Shown here piece after piece: positions 25,575-35,049 of a stretch of DNA of 64,000 nt (its first letter is position 1; the number at the start of each line of letters is the position of its first letter). Below the pieces are notes generated by a model, which was not told where the DNA came from, searched no databases, and worked only from the letters and a program-made list of their open reading frames with translations. The stretch is taken from positions 1-64,000 of the forward strand of contig JAMPFT010000011.1 of NCBI GenBank assembly GCA_023664305.1, in the 5' to 3' direction. Source of the DNA: a bacterium (lineage in GTDB: Bacteria; Bacillota; Clostridia; Lachnospirales; Lachnospiraceae). The translations under genes were made by a program, and so were the position numbers.

Positions 25575-26864
25575 ATGGATGGAGGAATGCTGTCACAAGA
25601 CGAGATTAACGCCCTCTTGAGCGGCATGAACCTGTCTGATGACGGGAATAACGGCGGTAAGGAGCAGGGCGCTTCAGGCGGCGCGGCTTCTCAGATAGAG
25701 ATCAGAGAAGATATGCTTTCCGACGTGGATCGGGATGCGATCGGAGAGGTTGCCAATATCAGTATGGGCTCTTCTGCGACGGCTCTGTACTCACTTGTAA
25801 ATAGAAAGGTAAAGATCACGACCCCGGTGGTATCCCTTGCCACATGGGACAGAGTGATCGGCGATTACGAGAAGCCCTGTGTGTTTATCCAGATCAAGTA
25901 TACGGTGGGTCTGGACGGCACCAACATTCTGGTGCTGAAGGAGCATGATGTGAAGGTGATCACCGACCTGATGATGGGCGGCGACGGAACCAATACGGAA
26001 GGCGAGCTGGGAGAGCTGCAGCTGAGCGCAATCTCCGAGGCGATGAACCAGATGATGGGATCTGCGGCGACCTCTCTCTCCACCATGCTGAAGAAGACCA
26101 TCGACATCAGTCCGCCGGATTCTTCCCTGCTGGATCTGACTCAGGTGAGGAACGGAGGAGACATTTCACCGTTTCTGAGCGATGTGTTCGTAAAGATTTC
26201 CTTCCGGATGCAGATAGACGACCTGGTTGACAGTTCTATCATGCAGCTGTATCCGATCGAATTTGCCAAGGGTCTGGTAGATACCTTTATCACCTCCAAG
26301 GGCGACGCCAACAAGGGAAAGGCCGGGGAGCAGAAGGCAGGCGATGCGTCCGGGGCGGATGCGGCGCAGACGGATATGAACGGCATGGGAATGAATCCCC
26401 AGATGGGCATGGGAATGCCGATGATGGGGATGAACCCTCAGATGATGGGCATGAATCCCCAGATGATGGGAATGAACCCCCAGATGATGGGCATGATGGG
26501 AATGAATCCCCAGATGGGCATGGGAATGCCGATGATGGGTATGAATCCCCAGCAGATGAATATGCAGAATGTGAATATCCAGCCGGCGCAGTTCCAGAAT
26601 TTCGCCGCAGACGGAAGAGGGATTCCGGGTCAGGAAAATATCGGCCTGATCATGGATGTGCCGTTGGAGGTTACAGTGGAGCTCGGACGCACCACCAAGT
26701 CGATCTCCGAGATACTTAACTTTGCGCCGGGCACGATTATCGAGCTGGACCGGATTGCCGGGGAGCCGATCGACGTTCTGGTGAACGGCAAGTTTGTCGC
26801 CAGAGGAGAGGTTGTAGTAATCGAAGAAAGCTTTGGCATTAGAATCACAGAGATTATTAAATAG
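25575..26864 (+). CDS. fliY: Flagellar motor switch phosphatase FliY (FliN-type)
   Basis: C-ring protein which, in Bacillus, also dephosphorylates CheY-P. The 429 residues have an N-terminal CheY-P motif (MLSQDEINALLSGM) and a CheC-like domain at about 50-230 with the phosphatase-type pattern D.IGEVANISMGSSATALYS. A remarkable Met/Gly/Pro/Asn/Gln-rich tandem linker spans about 270-335, and a C-terminal SpoA/FliN domain at about 350-429 includes PLEVTVELGRTTKSI. The start follows GGAGGAG. The linker repeats a unit resembling MMGMNPQ about six times. Confidence 0.94.
   Translation: MDGGMLSQDEINALLSGMNLSDDGNNGGKEQGASGGAASQIEIREDMLSDVDRDAIGEVANISMGSSATALYSLVNRKVKITTPVVSLATWDRVIGDYEKPCVFIQIKYTVGLDGTNILVLKEHDVKVITDLMMGGDGTNTEGELGELQLSAISEAMNQMMGSAATSLSTMLKKTIDISPPDSSLLDLTQVRNGGDISPFLSDVFVKISFRMQIDDLVDSSIMQLYPIEFAKGLVDTFITSKGDANKGKAGEQKAGDASGADAAQTDMNGMGMNPQMGMGMPMMGMNPQMMGMNPQMMGMNPQMMGMMGMNPQMGMGMPMMGMNPQQMNMQNVNIQPAQFQNFAADGRGIPGQENIGLIMDVPLEVTVELGRTTKSISEILNFAPGTIIELDRIAGEPIDVLVNGKFVARGEVVVIEESFGIRITEIIK
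26385..26560 (+). repeat. Tandem repeat coding the methionine-rich FliY linker
   Basis: Imperfect repeats of 21-24 bases such as ATGATGGGCATGAATCCCCAG recur through this part of fliY, staying in frame. A longer duplication carries MGMNPQMGMGMPMMGMNPQ at both ends of the tract. Such DNA may vary in copy number by slippage. Confidence 0.8.
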
Positions 26865-26877
26865 GAGGAAAGTTTTA

Positions 26878-27240
26878 ATGGCGAAAAATGTTTTGGTGTG
26901 TGACGATGCAACGTTCATGAGGATGATGATTAAGGATATCCTGACAAAGAACGGCTACACTGTTGCAGGCGAGGCGGAGAACGGGGTGAAGGCAGTGGAG
27001 AAGTACAAGGAGCTGTCGCCCGACGCGGTGCTGATGGATATTACCATGCCGGAGATGGACGGCATTCAGGCGCTCAAGGAGATCAGAAAGGTTGACGCAG
27101 GTGCCAAGGTTATCATGTGTTCCGCCATGGGACAGCAGGCGATGGTAATCGAATCGATCCAGGCCGGCGCCAAGGATTTCATCGTGAAACCTTTTCAGCA
27201 GGAGCGTGTCCTCGAAGCGGTGAAAAAGGTTGTAGAGTGA
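26878..27240 (+). CDS. cheY: Chemotaxis response regulator CheY
   Basis: Single-domain receiver that carries phosphate from CheA to the switch. The 120 residues have the acidic pocket (VCDDA, residues 9-10), the phospho-acceptor D54 in LMDITMPEMDG, the conserved Thr/Ser position in MCSAMG, and K104-region KPFQQ. I chose ATG 26878, preceded by TAGGAGGAAAG; an earlier in-frame start would overlap fliY. The CheY stop overlaps the fliO start (TGATG). Confidence 0.96.
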   Translation: MAKNVLVCDDATFMRMMIKDILTKNGYTVAGEAENGVKAVEKYKELSPDAVLMDITMPEMDGIQALKEIRKVDAGAKVIMCSAMGQQAMVIESIQAGAKDFIVKPFQQERVLEAVKKVVE

Positions 27241-27635
27241 TGACGGTTCTGTTGACGGGGACGACGGATGTCTATGCCCAGTTTATCACTGTGCTGATCG
27301 TGTTTGTATTGGTGTTGGCGCTGACGGCTCTGATGACAAAATGGATAGCAGGCTATCAGAAGCAGCAGAGCGTCAATGCGAATATTGAGGTCGTGGAGAC
27401 AACCCGTATCGCGAACAACAAGTATATCCAGGTTGTCCGCATGGGGGATGCTTATACTGTCATCGCGGTCTGTAAGGATACCGTTACGCTTCTGGGACAA
27501 ATACCGAAGGAGCAGTTAAAAACAGGAAATCCTCATTCTGATTTTCGGTTCAGGGACTTTCTGGATAAGGCTGCGGGGAAAAACGGAGCAGGATCGGTTC
27601 GTGCAGGGGAAAATCAGTCAGATGAAGAAATTTAG
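27240..27635 (+). CDS. fliO: Flagellar biosynthetic protein FliO
   Basis: Helps assemble the FliP ring of the export gate. The 131 residues have one membrane segment around 12-33 (FITVLIVFVLVLALTALMT) and a small cytoplasmic domain with IEVVETTRIANNKYIQVVRMGD, the FliO/FliZ pattern. The start at 27240 overlaps the cheY stop (TGATG), and the 3' end overlaps the fliP start by 14 bases, so expression is probably coupled on both sides. Confidence 0.87.
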   Translation: MTVLLTGTTDVYAQFITVLIVFVLVLALTALMTKWIAGYQKQQSVNANIEVVETTRIANNKYIQVVRMGDAYTVIAVCKDTVTLLGQIPKEQLKTGNPHSDFRFRDFLDKAAGKNGAGSVRAGENQSDEEI

Positions 27636-28485
27636 GCCGAGATTAAAGCAAATAACAATGTTGATATGCCTGCTGGTTACGGTGGGCATATTGTGCGTTC
27701 AAAGTTCTATAACGGCGCAGGCGTCCGGGACGCAGCAGACGGGCGATACGCACACCTCGACGGTGCTCAGCCCCTCCGGGAGCTCCCAGTCGCCGGACGA
27801 TCTGATGCAGTTTAATACCGGAAATTCCTTTACCCTGACTTATAACGACGGAAACGGGGATGTAAACGGTGCGCTGCGGATTTTCCTGATCCTGACGGCA
27901 ATCTCTCTTGCGCCTACGATTATTATTATGATGACCTCCTTCACCCGGATCATCATTGTGCTCCACTTTACCCGGGCGGCCCTGAATACGCAGACGGCGC
28001 CTCCGAACCAGATCCTGATCGGACTGGCGCTGATCCTGACCTTCTTTATCATGCAGCCGACGGTAGAGCGGATCAATACAGAGGCGATCCAGCCCTTTGA
28101 GGCGGGGGAGATCACGCAGGAGGAAGCCTTTGAGGCGGGAATTACGCCCCTGCGGGAGTTTATGTATGACCAGACCAAGCTGGAGGACGTTCAGCTGTTT
28201 GTGGAAATTGCCGGGGTGGACTGGGACGGCAGAAACGAGACGATACCGCTGTCGGTGCTGCTGCCAAGCTTTATGCTGAGCGAGCTGAGGATAGCGTTCT
28301 GGATCGGATTTGTGATTTATATACCGTTTATTGTAATCGACATGGTGGTGGCCTCCACGCTGATGAGCATGGGTATGATGATGCTGCCGCCGACGACGAT
28401 TTCCATGCCCTTTAAGATCCTGTTGTTTGTCCTTGCGGACGGCTGGAGTCTTGTGATCGGAAATCTTGTCAAGACCTTTTATTAG
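27622..28485 (+). CDS. fliP: Flagellar type III export gate protein FliP
   Basis: Core of the export gate pore (FliP5-FliQ4-FliR1). The 287 residues have a cleavable signal-like N-terminus (about 1-35), a short external stretch, then four membrane segments. Signatures include TSFTRIIIVLHFTRAALNTQ (about 105-124) and the C-terminal MGMMMLPPTTISMPFKILLFV. I chose ATG 27622, 10 bases after AGGGGAAA; an in-frame GTG at 27601 is possible. It overlaps fliO by 14 bases. Confidence 0.94.
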   Translation: MKKFRPRLKQITMLICLLVTVGILCVQSSITAQASGTQQTGDTHTSTVLSPSGSSQSPDDLMQFNTGNSFTLTYNDGNGDVNGALRIFLILTAISLAPTIIIMMTSFTRIIIVLHFTRAALNTQTAPPNQILIGLALILTFFIMQPTVERINTEAIQPFEAGEITQEEAFEAGITPLREFMYDQTKLEDVQLFVEIAGVDWDGRNETIPLSVLLPSFMLSELRIAFWIGFVIYIPFIVIDMVVASTLMSMGMMMLPPTTISMPFKILLFVLADGWSLVIGNLVKTFY

Positions 28486-28517
28486 CGACGGCCGGACGGA
28501 GAAAGGAAGGTGAGCGG

Positions 28518-28787
28518 ATGTCGGTAGACGTAGTGGCGGATATTGCGAGGGACGCCCTGTTTTTGATCATCAAGGTATCCCTGCCGGTGCTTTTGGTATC
28601 GCTGATCATAGGACTGGTCATCAGTATCTTTCAGACAGTGACATCCATCCAGGAGCAGACACTGACCTTTGTGCCGAAGATCATCTGCGTTTTTCTCTCG
28701 CTGATCGTCTTCGGGCAGTGGATGATTAACAGCATGGTGGAATTTATGACGCAGCTGTGGTCTAACTTCGGCATACAGACGCGTTGA
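28518..28787 (+). CDS. fliQ: Flagellar type III export gate protein FliQ
   Basis: Small gate component. The 89 residues form two membrane helices (about 15-38 and 50-72). The sequence has the FliQ signature VVADIARDALFLIIKVSLPVL, then IGLVISIFQTVTSIQEQTLTFVPKI. AAAGGAAGGTGAG precedes the start. It lies between fliP and fliR, the invariant order. Confidence 0.95.
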   Translation: MSVDVVADIARDALFLIIKVSLPVLLVSLIIGLVISIFQTVTSIQEQTLTFVPKIICVFLSLIVFGQWMINSMVEFMTQLWSNFGIQTR

Positions 28788-28802
28788 CGAAAGTAAGACG
28801 AT

Positions 28803-29585
28803 ATGATTAATTTTTCGTTTTCCATTTACGACCTGGAATATTTTTTGCTGATCCTTGTCAGAATAACCTGTTTTGTATATATTGCGCCCTTTTTCAGCAT
28901 GCAGAATACGCCTGCGAGGATCCGGATCGGAATCAGTTTTTTCACGGCCGTGCTCCTGTATCAGGCGCTGTCCCCCGCGGATGCGGTGGTGTTTGACACG
29001 ACGCTGGAATACGCGGTCATCGTCATGAAGGAGGCGGCGGTAGGGCTGTTGATCGGCTTATCCGCCAATATCTGCACCTCCGTCGTGAACTTTGCCGGAT
29101 CCGTGGCGGACATGGAGACGGGGCTTTCCATGGTGACGCTGATGGATCCGACTTCCCGCGAGAGCAGCAGTATCACCGGTGTTTTTTATCAGTATGTGCT
29201 GATGCTGATGATCATTGTCACGGGGATGTATCGGTACTTTTTCAGCGCGCTGGCGGATACGTTTACGCTGATCCCGATAAACGGGGCGGTGTTTCACACG
29301 GATCAGCTGGCGGACGCGGTGATCCGGTTTTTAGGAGACTATGTGATCATCGGATTCCGGATCGTTATGCCGATATTCTGCGCCATACTGCTTTTGAACG
29401 CGATTTTGGGAGTCCTGGCAAAGGTGTCGCCGCAGATGAATATGTTTGCGGTGGGCATACAACTGAAGATTCTGACCGGATTTGCGGTCATGTTCTTTAC
29501 GGCGGGAATGCTGCCGGGGATCGCGGATTTTATCCTTCAGGAGATGAAACTGATGTTTGATTCCTTTGTGGGAGCGCTTCAATGA
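28803..29585 (+). CDS. fliR: Flagellar type III export gate protein FliR
   Basis: Single-copy gate subunit that closes the FliP ring. The 260 residues contain six predicted membrane helices. Family patterns include RITCFVYIAPFFS near the start and the Gly-rich AAVGLLIGLSANICTSVVNFAG (about 80-101). The start follows a weak AAGTAAG site. The stop overlaps the flhB start (ATGA at 29582). Confidence 0.93.
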   Translation: MINFSFSIYDLEYFLLILVRITCFVYIAPFFSMQNTPARIRIGISFFTAVLLYQALSPADAVVFDTTLEYAVIVMKEAAVGLLIGLSANICTSVVNFAGSVADMETGLSMVTLMDPTSRESSSITGVFYQYVLMLMIIVTGMYRYFFSALADTFTLIPINGAVFHTDQLADAVIRFLGDYVIIGFRIVMPIFCAILLLNAILGVLAKVSPQMNMFAVGIQLKILTGFAVMFFTAGMLPGIADFILQEMKLMFDSFVGALQ

Positions 29586-30691
29586 TTCGATATAATCTGC
29601 AATTTTTTGCAAAGGAAGGAATGGGCGGGGAAAAGACGGAGCCCGCCACCCAGAAAAAACTGGAGGACGCCCGCAAGGAAGGGCAGGTGGCGAAGAGCCG
29701 TGAGATCGCCAACGGACTGGGGCTTCTGGCGCTGTTTTTGATCCTGAAGCTGTGGGTTGGGAACATGGGCGTGCAGCTCATGGAAATTTTTACAAACGCC
29801 TATGACCGGATCTCCGGTGTGACTACCTATTACAACGGCCATATGCCGGAGGCGGACGCCAGGGCCGTCTTTGCCATGATGGTGATGCGGACGCTGATTA
29901 TCATCGCGCCGATTCTTGCGATCGGTTTTCTGGTGGCCTTTGTCAGCGATGTGGCACAGGTGAAATGGAAGCCTACGCTGAAGCCCCTGCAGCCGAAGCT
30001 GAGCAAGTTAAATCCTCTGAAAGGGTTTAAAAAGATTTTTTCCGTCAACGCGGTGGTGGAGCTGATCAAATCCATCGCGAAGATCGGCCTGATCCTGTAT
30101 ATCTGCATCAGCTATCTGAAAGATAAGTGGGGGATTCTCCTGCTGGTGTACGATATGCCCCTGATGCAGGCGATCGGCCTTGCGGCCCAGATCGTCACGG
30201 ATCTGGGGATTCGGATTTCCGCTTTGTATATGTTGATTGCCCTGGCGGATTTTGCATACCAGAAGGTAAAATTCAGCAACGACATGAAGATGACGAAGCA
30301 GGAGATCAAGGAAGAATATAAGCAGACGGAGGGAGACCCTCAGATTAAAGGCCAGATCCGCCAGAAGATGAGGGAGGCCTCCAGACGCCGCATGATGCAG
30401 GATCTGCCCCAGGCGGATGTGGTGATCACAAACCCCACCCATTATGCGGTAGCCATCAAATATGACCCAGAGGTGGCGGACGCGCCGCTGGTGATCGCCA
30501 AGGGCGAGGATTACATGGCCCAGCGGATCCGGGAGGTTGCAAAAGAAAACAAGATAGAGATTGTTGAAAATAAACCCCTGGCCCGGATGCTTTACGCCAA
30601 TGTGGATATCGGCCAGGCGGTGCCGCCGGAGCTGTATCAGGCGGTGGCGGAGGTCCTCGCGTTTGTATATCATTTACAAGGCAAACTGTGA
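29582..30691 (+). CDS. flhB: Flagellar export switch protein FlhB
   Basis: Controls substrate specificity of the export gate. The 369 residues open with NLQFFAKEG and the family GGEKTEPATQKKLEDARKEGQV. Four membrane segments (about 35-210) and a cytoplasmic domain with the autocleavage site NPTH (N284-P285) follow. Cleavage there, triggered by FliK at hook completion, switches export to filament proteins. It overlaps fliR by four bases and is followed by a palindromic element before flhA. Confidence 0.96.
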   Translation: MIRYNLQFFAKEGMGGEKTEPATQKKLEDARKEGQVAKSREIANGLGLLALFLILKLWVGNMGVQLMEIFTNAYDRISGVTTYYNGHMPEADARAVFAMMVMRTLIIIAPILAIGFLVAFVSDVAQVKWKPTLKPLQPKLSKLNPLKGFKKIFSVNAVVELIKSIAKIGLILYICISYLKDKWGILLLVYDMPLMQAIGLAAQIVTDLGIRISALYMLIALADFAYQKVKFSNDMKMTKQEIKEEYKQTEGDPQIKGQIRQKMREASRRRMMQDLPQADVVITNPTHYAVAIKYDPEVADAPLVIAKGEDYMAQRIREVAKENKIEIVENKPLARMLYANVDIGQAVPPELYQAVAEVLAFVYHLQGKL

Positions 30692-30797
30692 GCGGAAGTT
30701 CTAATCGCTTGCGGCAGCGGCCGCTTCGCGAAGAACTTCCAGGCTCACAGGGAAGAATCGCAAGGCGGGTCTACCCGCCTTGGGAAGCGATTCTTCC
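30688..30797 (+). repeat. Nested double inverted repeat between flhB and flhA
   Basis: First unit: TGTGAGC and GGAAGTTCT (30688-30703) pair with AGAACTTCC and GCTCACA (30732-30749), enclosing GCGGC/GCCGC. Second unit: GGAAGAATCGC (30751-30761) plus AAGGCGGG (30762-30769) pair with CCCGCCTT (30774-30781) and GCGATTCTTCC (30787-30797) around a TCTA loop. The two units share sequence (TCGCTT next to GGAAG). No T tract follows, so these are not simple terminators. Confidence 0.8.
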
Positions 30798-30845
30798 GTC
30801 AGAGAAAAGATCAAGCGGAAAAAGACAGGAGAAAGGAGAGCGGAC

Positions 30846-32891
30846 ATGACTGCAAAGATGGCAAAAACCGATGTGATTGTGGCGATTTATATTCTGGTCG
30901 CGTTTATCATGTTTATCGTGTCCCTCCCCGCGGCGGTTCTGGACGTGCTCATGGCGTTTAATATTGCCATGGGCTTTACGATCCTGTTCGTCTGCATGTT
31001 CTCGAAGGAAGTTCTGGATCTGTCCTATTTCCCTACGATCCTGCTGTTCACCACCATCTTTCGGATTGCCATCAACGTGTCCTCCACCCGGTTGATCCTG
31101 ACGACGGGAACCTCCGGAAACGTGGTGCGGACCTTCGGAAAATTTGTGGGAGGCGGAGACCTGATCGTAGGCGCCATCGTCTTTGTGATCCTGATCCTGA
31201 TCCAGTTTCTGGTGATCAACAAGGGTTCCGAGCGTGTGGCGGAGGTGACGGCGAGATTTACGCTGGACGCGATGCCCGGAAAGCAGATGGCAATTGACGC
31301 CGACTTGAACACGGGGGCCATCGACGATAAGGAGGCAAAGGCAAGAAGAGACAAGATTCAGCTGGAATCCAGCTTTTTCGGTTCCATGGACGGTGCCGTA
31401 AAGTATGTAAAGGGGGACGCCATCGCAGGGCTTCTCCTCACCGTGATCAATCTGGTGGGCGGAATTGCCATGGGAATGCTGCGGAACGGAAACGATATCT
31501 CCACCGCGTTAAACACCTACGGCATCCTTACCATCGGCGACGGCCTGGTAAGCCAGATCCCGTCCCTGCTGATCTCCCTTTCCACAGGTATCCTTGTGAC
31601 CAAGGGAGGCAAGGAGGCGGACTTCGGCCCGGCGATCATCAAACAGCTTTTCGGCGTCCCCAAGGTGATGTATCTGGTGGGCGGCACCCTGGCCTTCCTG
31701 GGGGTGAGCACAGAGTTGAACACCATCCTCTTCGTGGGGATGGGAATGCTGTTTATCGTGGGCGGAAGGCTGATCGCGAGCAATCTGGAGACTGCAGGCA
31801 TCGAGCAGGAGGTCGATATGGAGGAGGCTGCGGCCGAGGAGATCCGCCAGCCGGAGAACGTAAACAGCCTGCTTCAGGTAGACCCCATCGAATTGGAGTT
31901 CGGATACGGGATTATTCCTCTGGCGGATGTGAACCAGGGCGGCGACCTGCTGGACCGCGTGGTCATGATACGAAGGCAGATTGCGCTGGAGCTGGGCACG
32001 GTGGTGCCGATCATCCGACTGCGGGACAATATCCAGCTGAATCCCAACCAGTATATTATCAAGATAAAAGGAATCCAGGTCAGCGAGGGAGAAATCCTGT
32101 TCGACCATTATATGGCCATGAATCCGGGCTATGTGGAGGAGGAGATCACGGGTATTCCCACCTATGAGCCGTCCTTCCATCTGCCGGCCATCTGGATTAC
32201 GGAAGGACAGCGGGAGCGGGCGGAAAGTCTGGGGTACACGGTGGTGGATCCTCCCTCGATCATCGCCACCCATCTGACGGAGATTATCCGACAGTATATC
32301 TCGGAGCTTCTGACGCGGCAGGACGTGCAGAATCTGGTGAACAATATGAAGGAAAGCAATCCCTCCCTTGTGGAGGAGCTTGTGCCGAAGCTTCTGGGCC
32401 TGGGCGAGATCCAGAAGGTGCTGCAAAACCTTTTGCGGGAGGGAATCTCGATCAGGGACCTGCTCTCCATCATGGAGACGCTGGCAGATTACGCGCCTAC
32501 GACGCGGGATACGGATATCCTGACGGAGTATGTGCGCCAGAGCCTGAAGCGGGCGATCTCCACAAAATACTTCCCGTCTCATGAGACGACCAGCGTTGTG
32601 ACGCTGGATCCGAAGGTGGAGCAGGAGATCATGGGGAGCGTCAAGCAGACGGAGAGCGGCGCGTTCCTGAATCTGGATCCCAACAGATCCAGGGCGATTA
32701 TCGACTCGGTGGGAAAGGAAGTCCAGAAACTGGAAAATCTTGGGAAAAGTCCCATTATCATTACGTCTCCAATTGTGCGTATGTATTTTAAACGTCTGAC
32801 GGAGGACTATTTTAAGGAGCTTGTTGTAGTTTCCTACAACGAAGTGGAATCTAACGTAGAATTACAGTCAGTTGGGATGGTGACAGCATAA
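30846..32891 (+). CDS. flhA: Flagellar export gate protein FlhA
   Basis: Large gate subunit that receives substrate-chaperone complexes and couples export to the proton motive force. The 681 residues have eight membrane segments in the first ~320, the FHIPEP-type signature region VSSTRLILTTGTSGNVVRTFGKF and RFTLDAMPGKQMAIDADLN, then a C-terminal cytoplasmic domain. I chose ATG 30846 with GAAAGGAGAG upstream. Longer in-frame readings pass through the palindromic element. The stop overlaps the flhF start. Confidence 0.95.
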   Translation: MTAKMAKTDVIVAIYILVAFIMFIVSLPAAVLDVLMAFNIAMGFTILFVCMFSKEVLDLSYFPTILLFTTIFRIAINVSSTRLILTTGTSGNVVRTFGKFVGGGDLIVGAIVFVILILIQFLVINKGSERVAEVTARFTLDAMPGKQMAIDADLNTGAIDDKEAKARRDKIQLESSFFGSMDGAVKYVKGDAIAGLLLTVINLVGGIAMGMLRNGNDISTALNTYGILTIGDGLVSQIPSLLISLSTGILVTKGGKEADFGPAIIKQLFGVPKVMYLVGGTLAFLGVSTELNTILFVGMGMLFIVGGRLIASNLETAGIEQEVDMEEAAAEEIRQPENVNSLLQVDPIELEFGYGIIPLADVNQGGDLLDRVVMIRRQIALELGTVVPIIRLRDNIQLNPNQYIIKIKGIQVSEGEILFDHYMAMNPGYVEEEITGIPTYEPSFHLPAIWITEGQRERAESLGYTVVDPPSIIATHLTEIIRQYISELLTRQDVQNLVNNMKESNPSLVEELVPKLLGLGEIQKVLQNLLREGISIRDLLSIMETLADYAPTTRDTDILTEYVRQSLKRAISTKYFPSHETTSVVTLDPKVEQEIMGSVKQTESGAFLNLDPNRSRAIIDSVGKEVQKLENLGKSPIIITSPIVRMYFKRLTEDYFKELVVVSYNEVESNVELQSVGMVTA

Positions 32892-34135
32892 TGATTATCA
32901 AGAGATTTACGGCAAAGACAGAAGACGAGGCTGTGGAGGCGGCAAAAAAGGAGTTGGGCTCCGGCGTTGTGATCATGAACGTGAAGAACGTAAAAAAGAA
33001 GGGAATCGCGGGGATCCTGGGCTCGAAGCAGGTCGAGGTGACGGTCGCGATGGAGGAGGACAGCGATTCCCTGCGGACGGTGCAGCGGGAAAAGCCCCGA
33101 ACCGAGCCGCTTCCCGCAGACAGGACGGGAGGCGGGCTGCTTACGGGACAGGGCACGGCGAACGTTGCGGACGATAATTCCCGGAATATCGAGAAGAAGC
33201 TTGACAGTCTGCAGACGCTTCTGGTAAGCCGTCTCCAGCAGGAAGAGGCGGCAAAGGGCGAACAGCCCGCCTCGGAGACAGCGGACGCCGTCGAGGAAGA
33301 AAAGGCCGAAAAGGATCCGGCGGAGGAGGAAAACCGGGAACAGAACAGGTTCTTACGTCTGCTCTATAACACGATGCTGGAAAACGAGGTGGACGAAAAG
33401 TACGCCAACCAGATCCTGGACGACGCGGAAAAGACCAGAAAGCCGAATCTTCCCTTTGACTATATTTTAGCCAACGTCTACCAGAAGATGGTCCTGAAGT
33501 TCGGCAGGGCGGAGGGAATCCGGCCGGCGGAGAAAAAACCGCGGATTCTGGTGTTTATGGGGCCCACGGGCGTGGGAAAGACCACGACGATCGCAAAAAT
33601 TGCCAGTCATTTTGTCATGGAGGAGAGCAGGAAGGTCGCCCTGCTTACCGCGGATACCTACCGGATTGCCGCGGCGGAGCAGCTGAGGACCTACGCCAAT
33701 ATTCTGGAGGTGCCCTTCCGCGTGGTTTATTCGACGGAGGAGGCCAGGGCGGCGGTAAACGACTTTAAGGAATTTGACTATATCTTTATCGATACGGCAG
33801 GGCACTCCCATCAGAACGAGGAGCTTCTCGATAAGATGAAGGAGACGCTCGACGCGGTGAAGGAGATCGGGGAGTATCAGACCTTTCTGGTGCTGTCCGC
33901 CACCACAAAGTATCGGGATCTGTTGAAAATTGCATCCAGCTACCGTGAGATTACCGATTATCAGCTGATTTTTACGAAGCTGGACGAGACTGTGACGCTG
34001 GGGAATCTGTTAAATATTAAGCTGTACACGGAGTCTGAGATTGCCTATGTGACCCTCGGGCAGAATGTACCGGATGATATCGAGCTGTTTAATCCGCAGA
34101 AAACGGTGAAGCAGCTTTTGAGCACAAAGCACTAA
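32891..34135 (+). CDS. flhF: Flagellar biosynthesis GTPase FlhF
   Basis: SRP-family GTPase that sets flagellar placement and number. The 414 residues have an N-terminal basic B domain, an acidic low-complexity linker around 60-165, an N domain, and the SRP-type G domain. The P-loop is GPTGVGKTTTIAKIA (around 223-237), followed by LLTADTYRIAAAEQL and IDTAGHS. It overlaps flhA by one base and is followed by its regulator flhG. Confidence 0.95.
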   Translation: MIIKRFTAKTEDEAVEAAKKELGSGVVIMNVKNVKKKGIAGILGSKQVEVTVAMEEDSDSLRTVQREKPRTEPLPADRTGGGLLTGQGTANVADDNSRNIEKKLDSLQTLLVSRLQQEEAAKGEQPASETADAVEEEKAEKDPAEEENREQNRFLRLLYNTMLENEVDEKYANQILDDAEKTRKPNLPFDYILANVYQKMVLKFGRAEGIRPAEKKPRILVFMGPTGVGKTTTIAKIASHFVMEESRKVALLTADTYRIAAAEQLRTYANILEVPFRVVYSTEEARAAVNDFKEFDYIFIDTAGHSHQNEELLDKMKETLDAVKEIGEYQTFLVLSATTKYRDLLKIASSYREITDYQLIFTKLDETVTLGNLLNIKLYTESEIAYVTLGQNVPDDIELFNPQKTVKQLLSTKH

Positions 34136-34149
34136 GAGAGGAGGTCGTC

Positions 34150-35022
34150 ATGGATCAGGCGGAGCAGTTAAGGATCATCAAGGCAAGTCAGCAGACGAGA
34201 CCTTTGGCCCGCGTCATTACCGTCACCAGTGGGAAGGGCGGCGTAGGAAAGTCGAATACTGCCATCAATCTGGCAATCCAGTTTCGCAGGCTGGGAAAAA
34301 AGGTCATCATTCTGGACGCCGATTTCGGCCTTGCCAACATTGAGATCATGTTCGGGACCGTGCCGAAGCATAATCTCTGCGATCTGATCTACCAGGGGAA
34401 GAATATCCGGGAAATTATCACATGGGGGCCCATGGAGGTAGGATTTATCTCGGGCGGCAGCGGTATCGCGGGAATGTCGAACTTAAGCCGGGACTATCTT
34501 TCCTACATTATCCAGAATCTGGTGCAGCTTGACAGTATTGCGGATATCATTATCGTTGACACGGGAGCCGGGATTGCGGACGCGGTGCTGGAATTTCTGG
34601 TGGCCAGCGGAGAGATTCTGCTGGTGACTACGCCGGAGCCCACCTCCATCACGGATTCCTATTCCCTGTTAAAGGCGCTGTACAGGCATCCGCGCTTTGA
34701 GGAGGAGACCACCAAGGTAAAGATGATCTCCAACAGGGTGGAAAAGGAAGAGGAGGGAAACATCCTTTTCGATAAGCTGAACGCGGTGGTGGCGCGGTAT
34801 CTGAAGATTCCCATGATCTATCTGGGATGCGTCCCGGAGGATATTTATCTTGCCAGGGCGGTGATGCAGCAGGTTCCTGTCTCGCTTCAGAATCCGTCGG
34901 CGAAATCGTCCGCGGCTTACGAGAGGATGGCCCAGAGGCTTCTGGGGAAGGAAGAGGCGGAGCGGCAGCCCAAGAGGGGGATGGCGGCGTTCTTTTCTCA
35001 TATTGTGACCGGGAAAAAATAA
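34150..35022 (+). CDS. flhG: MinD/ParA-type ATPase FlhG (FleN, YlxH)
   Basis: Membrane-linked ATPase that stimulates FlhF GTP hydrolysis and limits flagellar number. The 290 residues have the deviant Walker A SGKGGVGKSNTAINLA (about 27-42), switch I DADFGLANIEIMFG, and VDTGAGIADAVLEFL. A short N-terminal QAEQLRIIKA segment resembles the FlhF-activating Q-helix. AGAGAGGAGGTC precedes the start. Confidence 0.94.
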   Translation: MDQAEQLRIIKASQQTRPLARVITVTSGKGGVGKSNTAINLAIQFRRLGKKVIILDADFGLANIEIMFGTVPKHNLCDLIYQGKNIREIITWGPMEVGFISGGSGIAGMSNLSRDYLSYIIQNLVQLDSIADIIIVDTGAGIADAVLEFLVASGEILLVTTPEPTSITDSYSLLKALYRHPRFEEETTKVKMISNRVEKEEEGNILFDKLNAVVARYLKIPMIYLGCVPEDIYLARAVMQQVPVSLQNPSAKSSAAYERMAQRLLGKEEAERQPKRGMAAFFSHIVTGKK

Positions 35023-35049
35023 TTCAGGATATAGGACGGGTGAGGGAAT

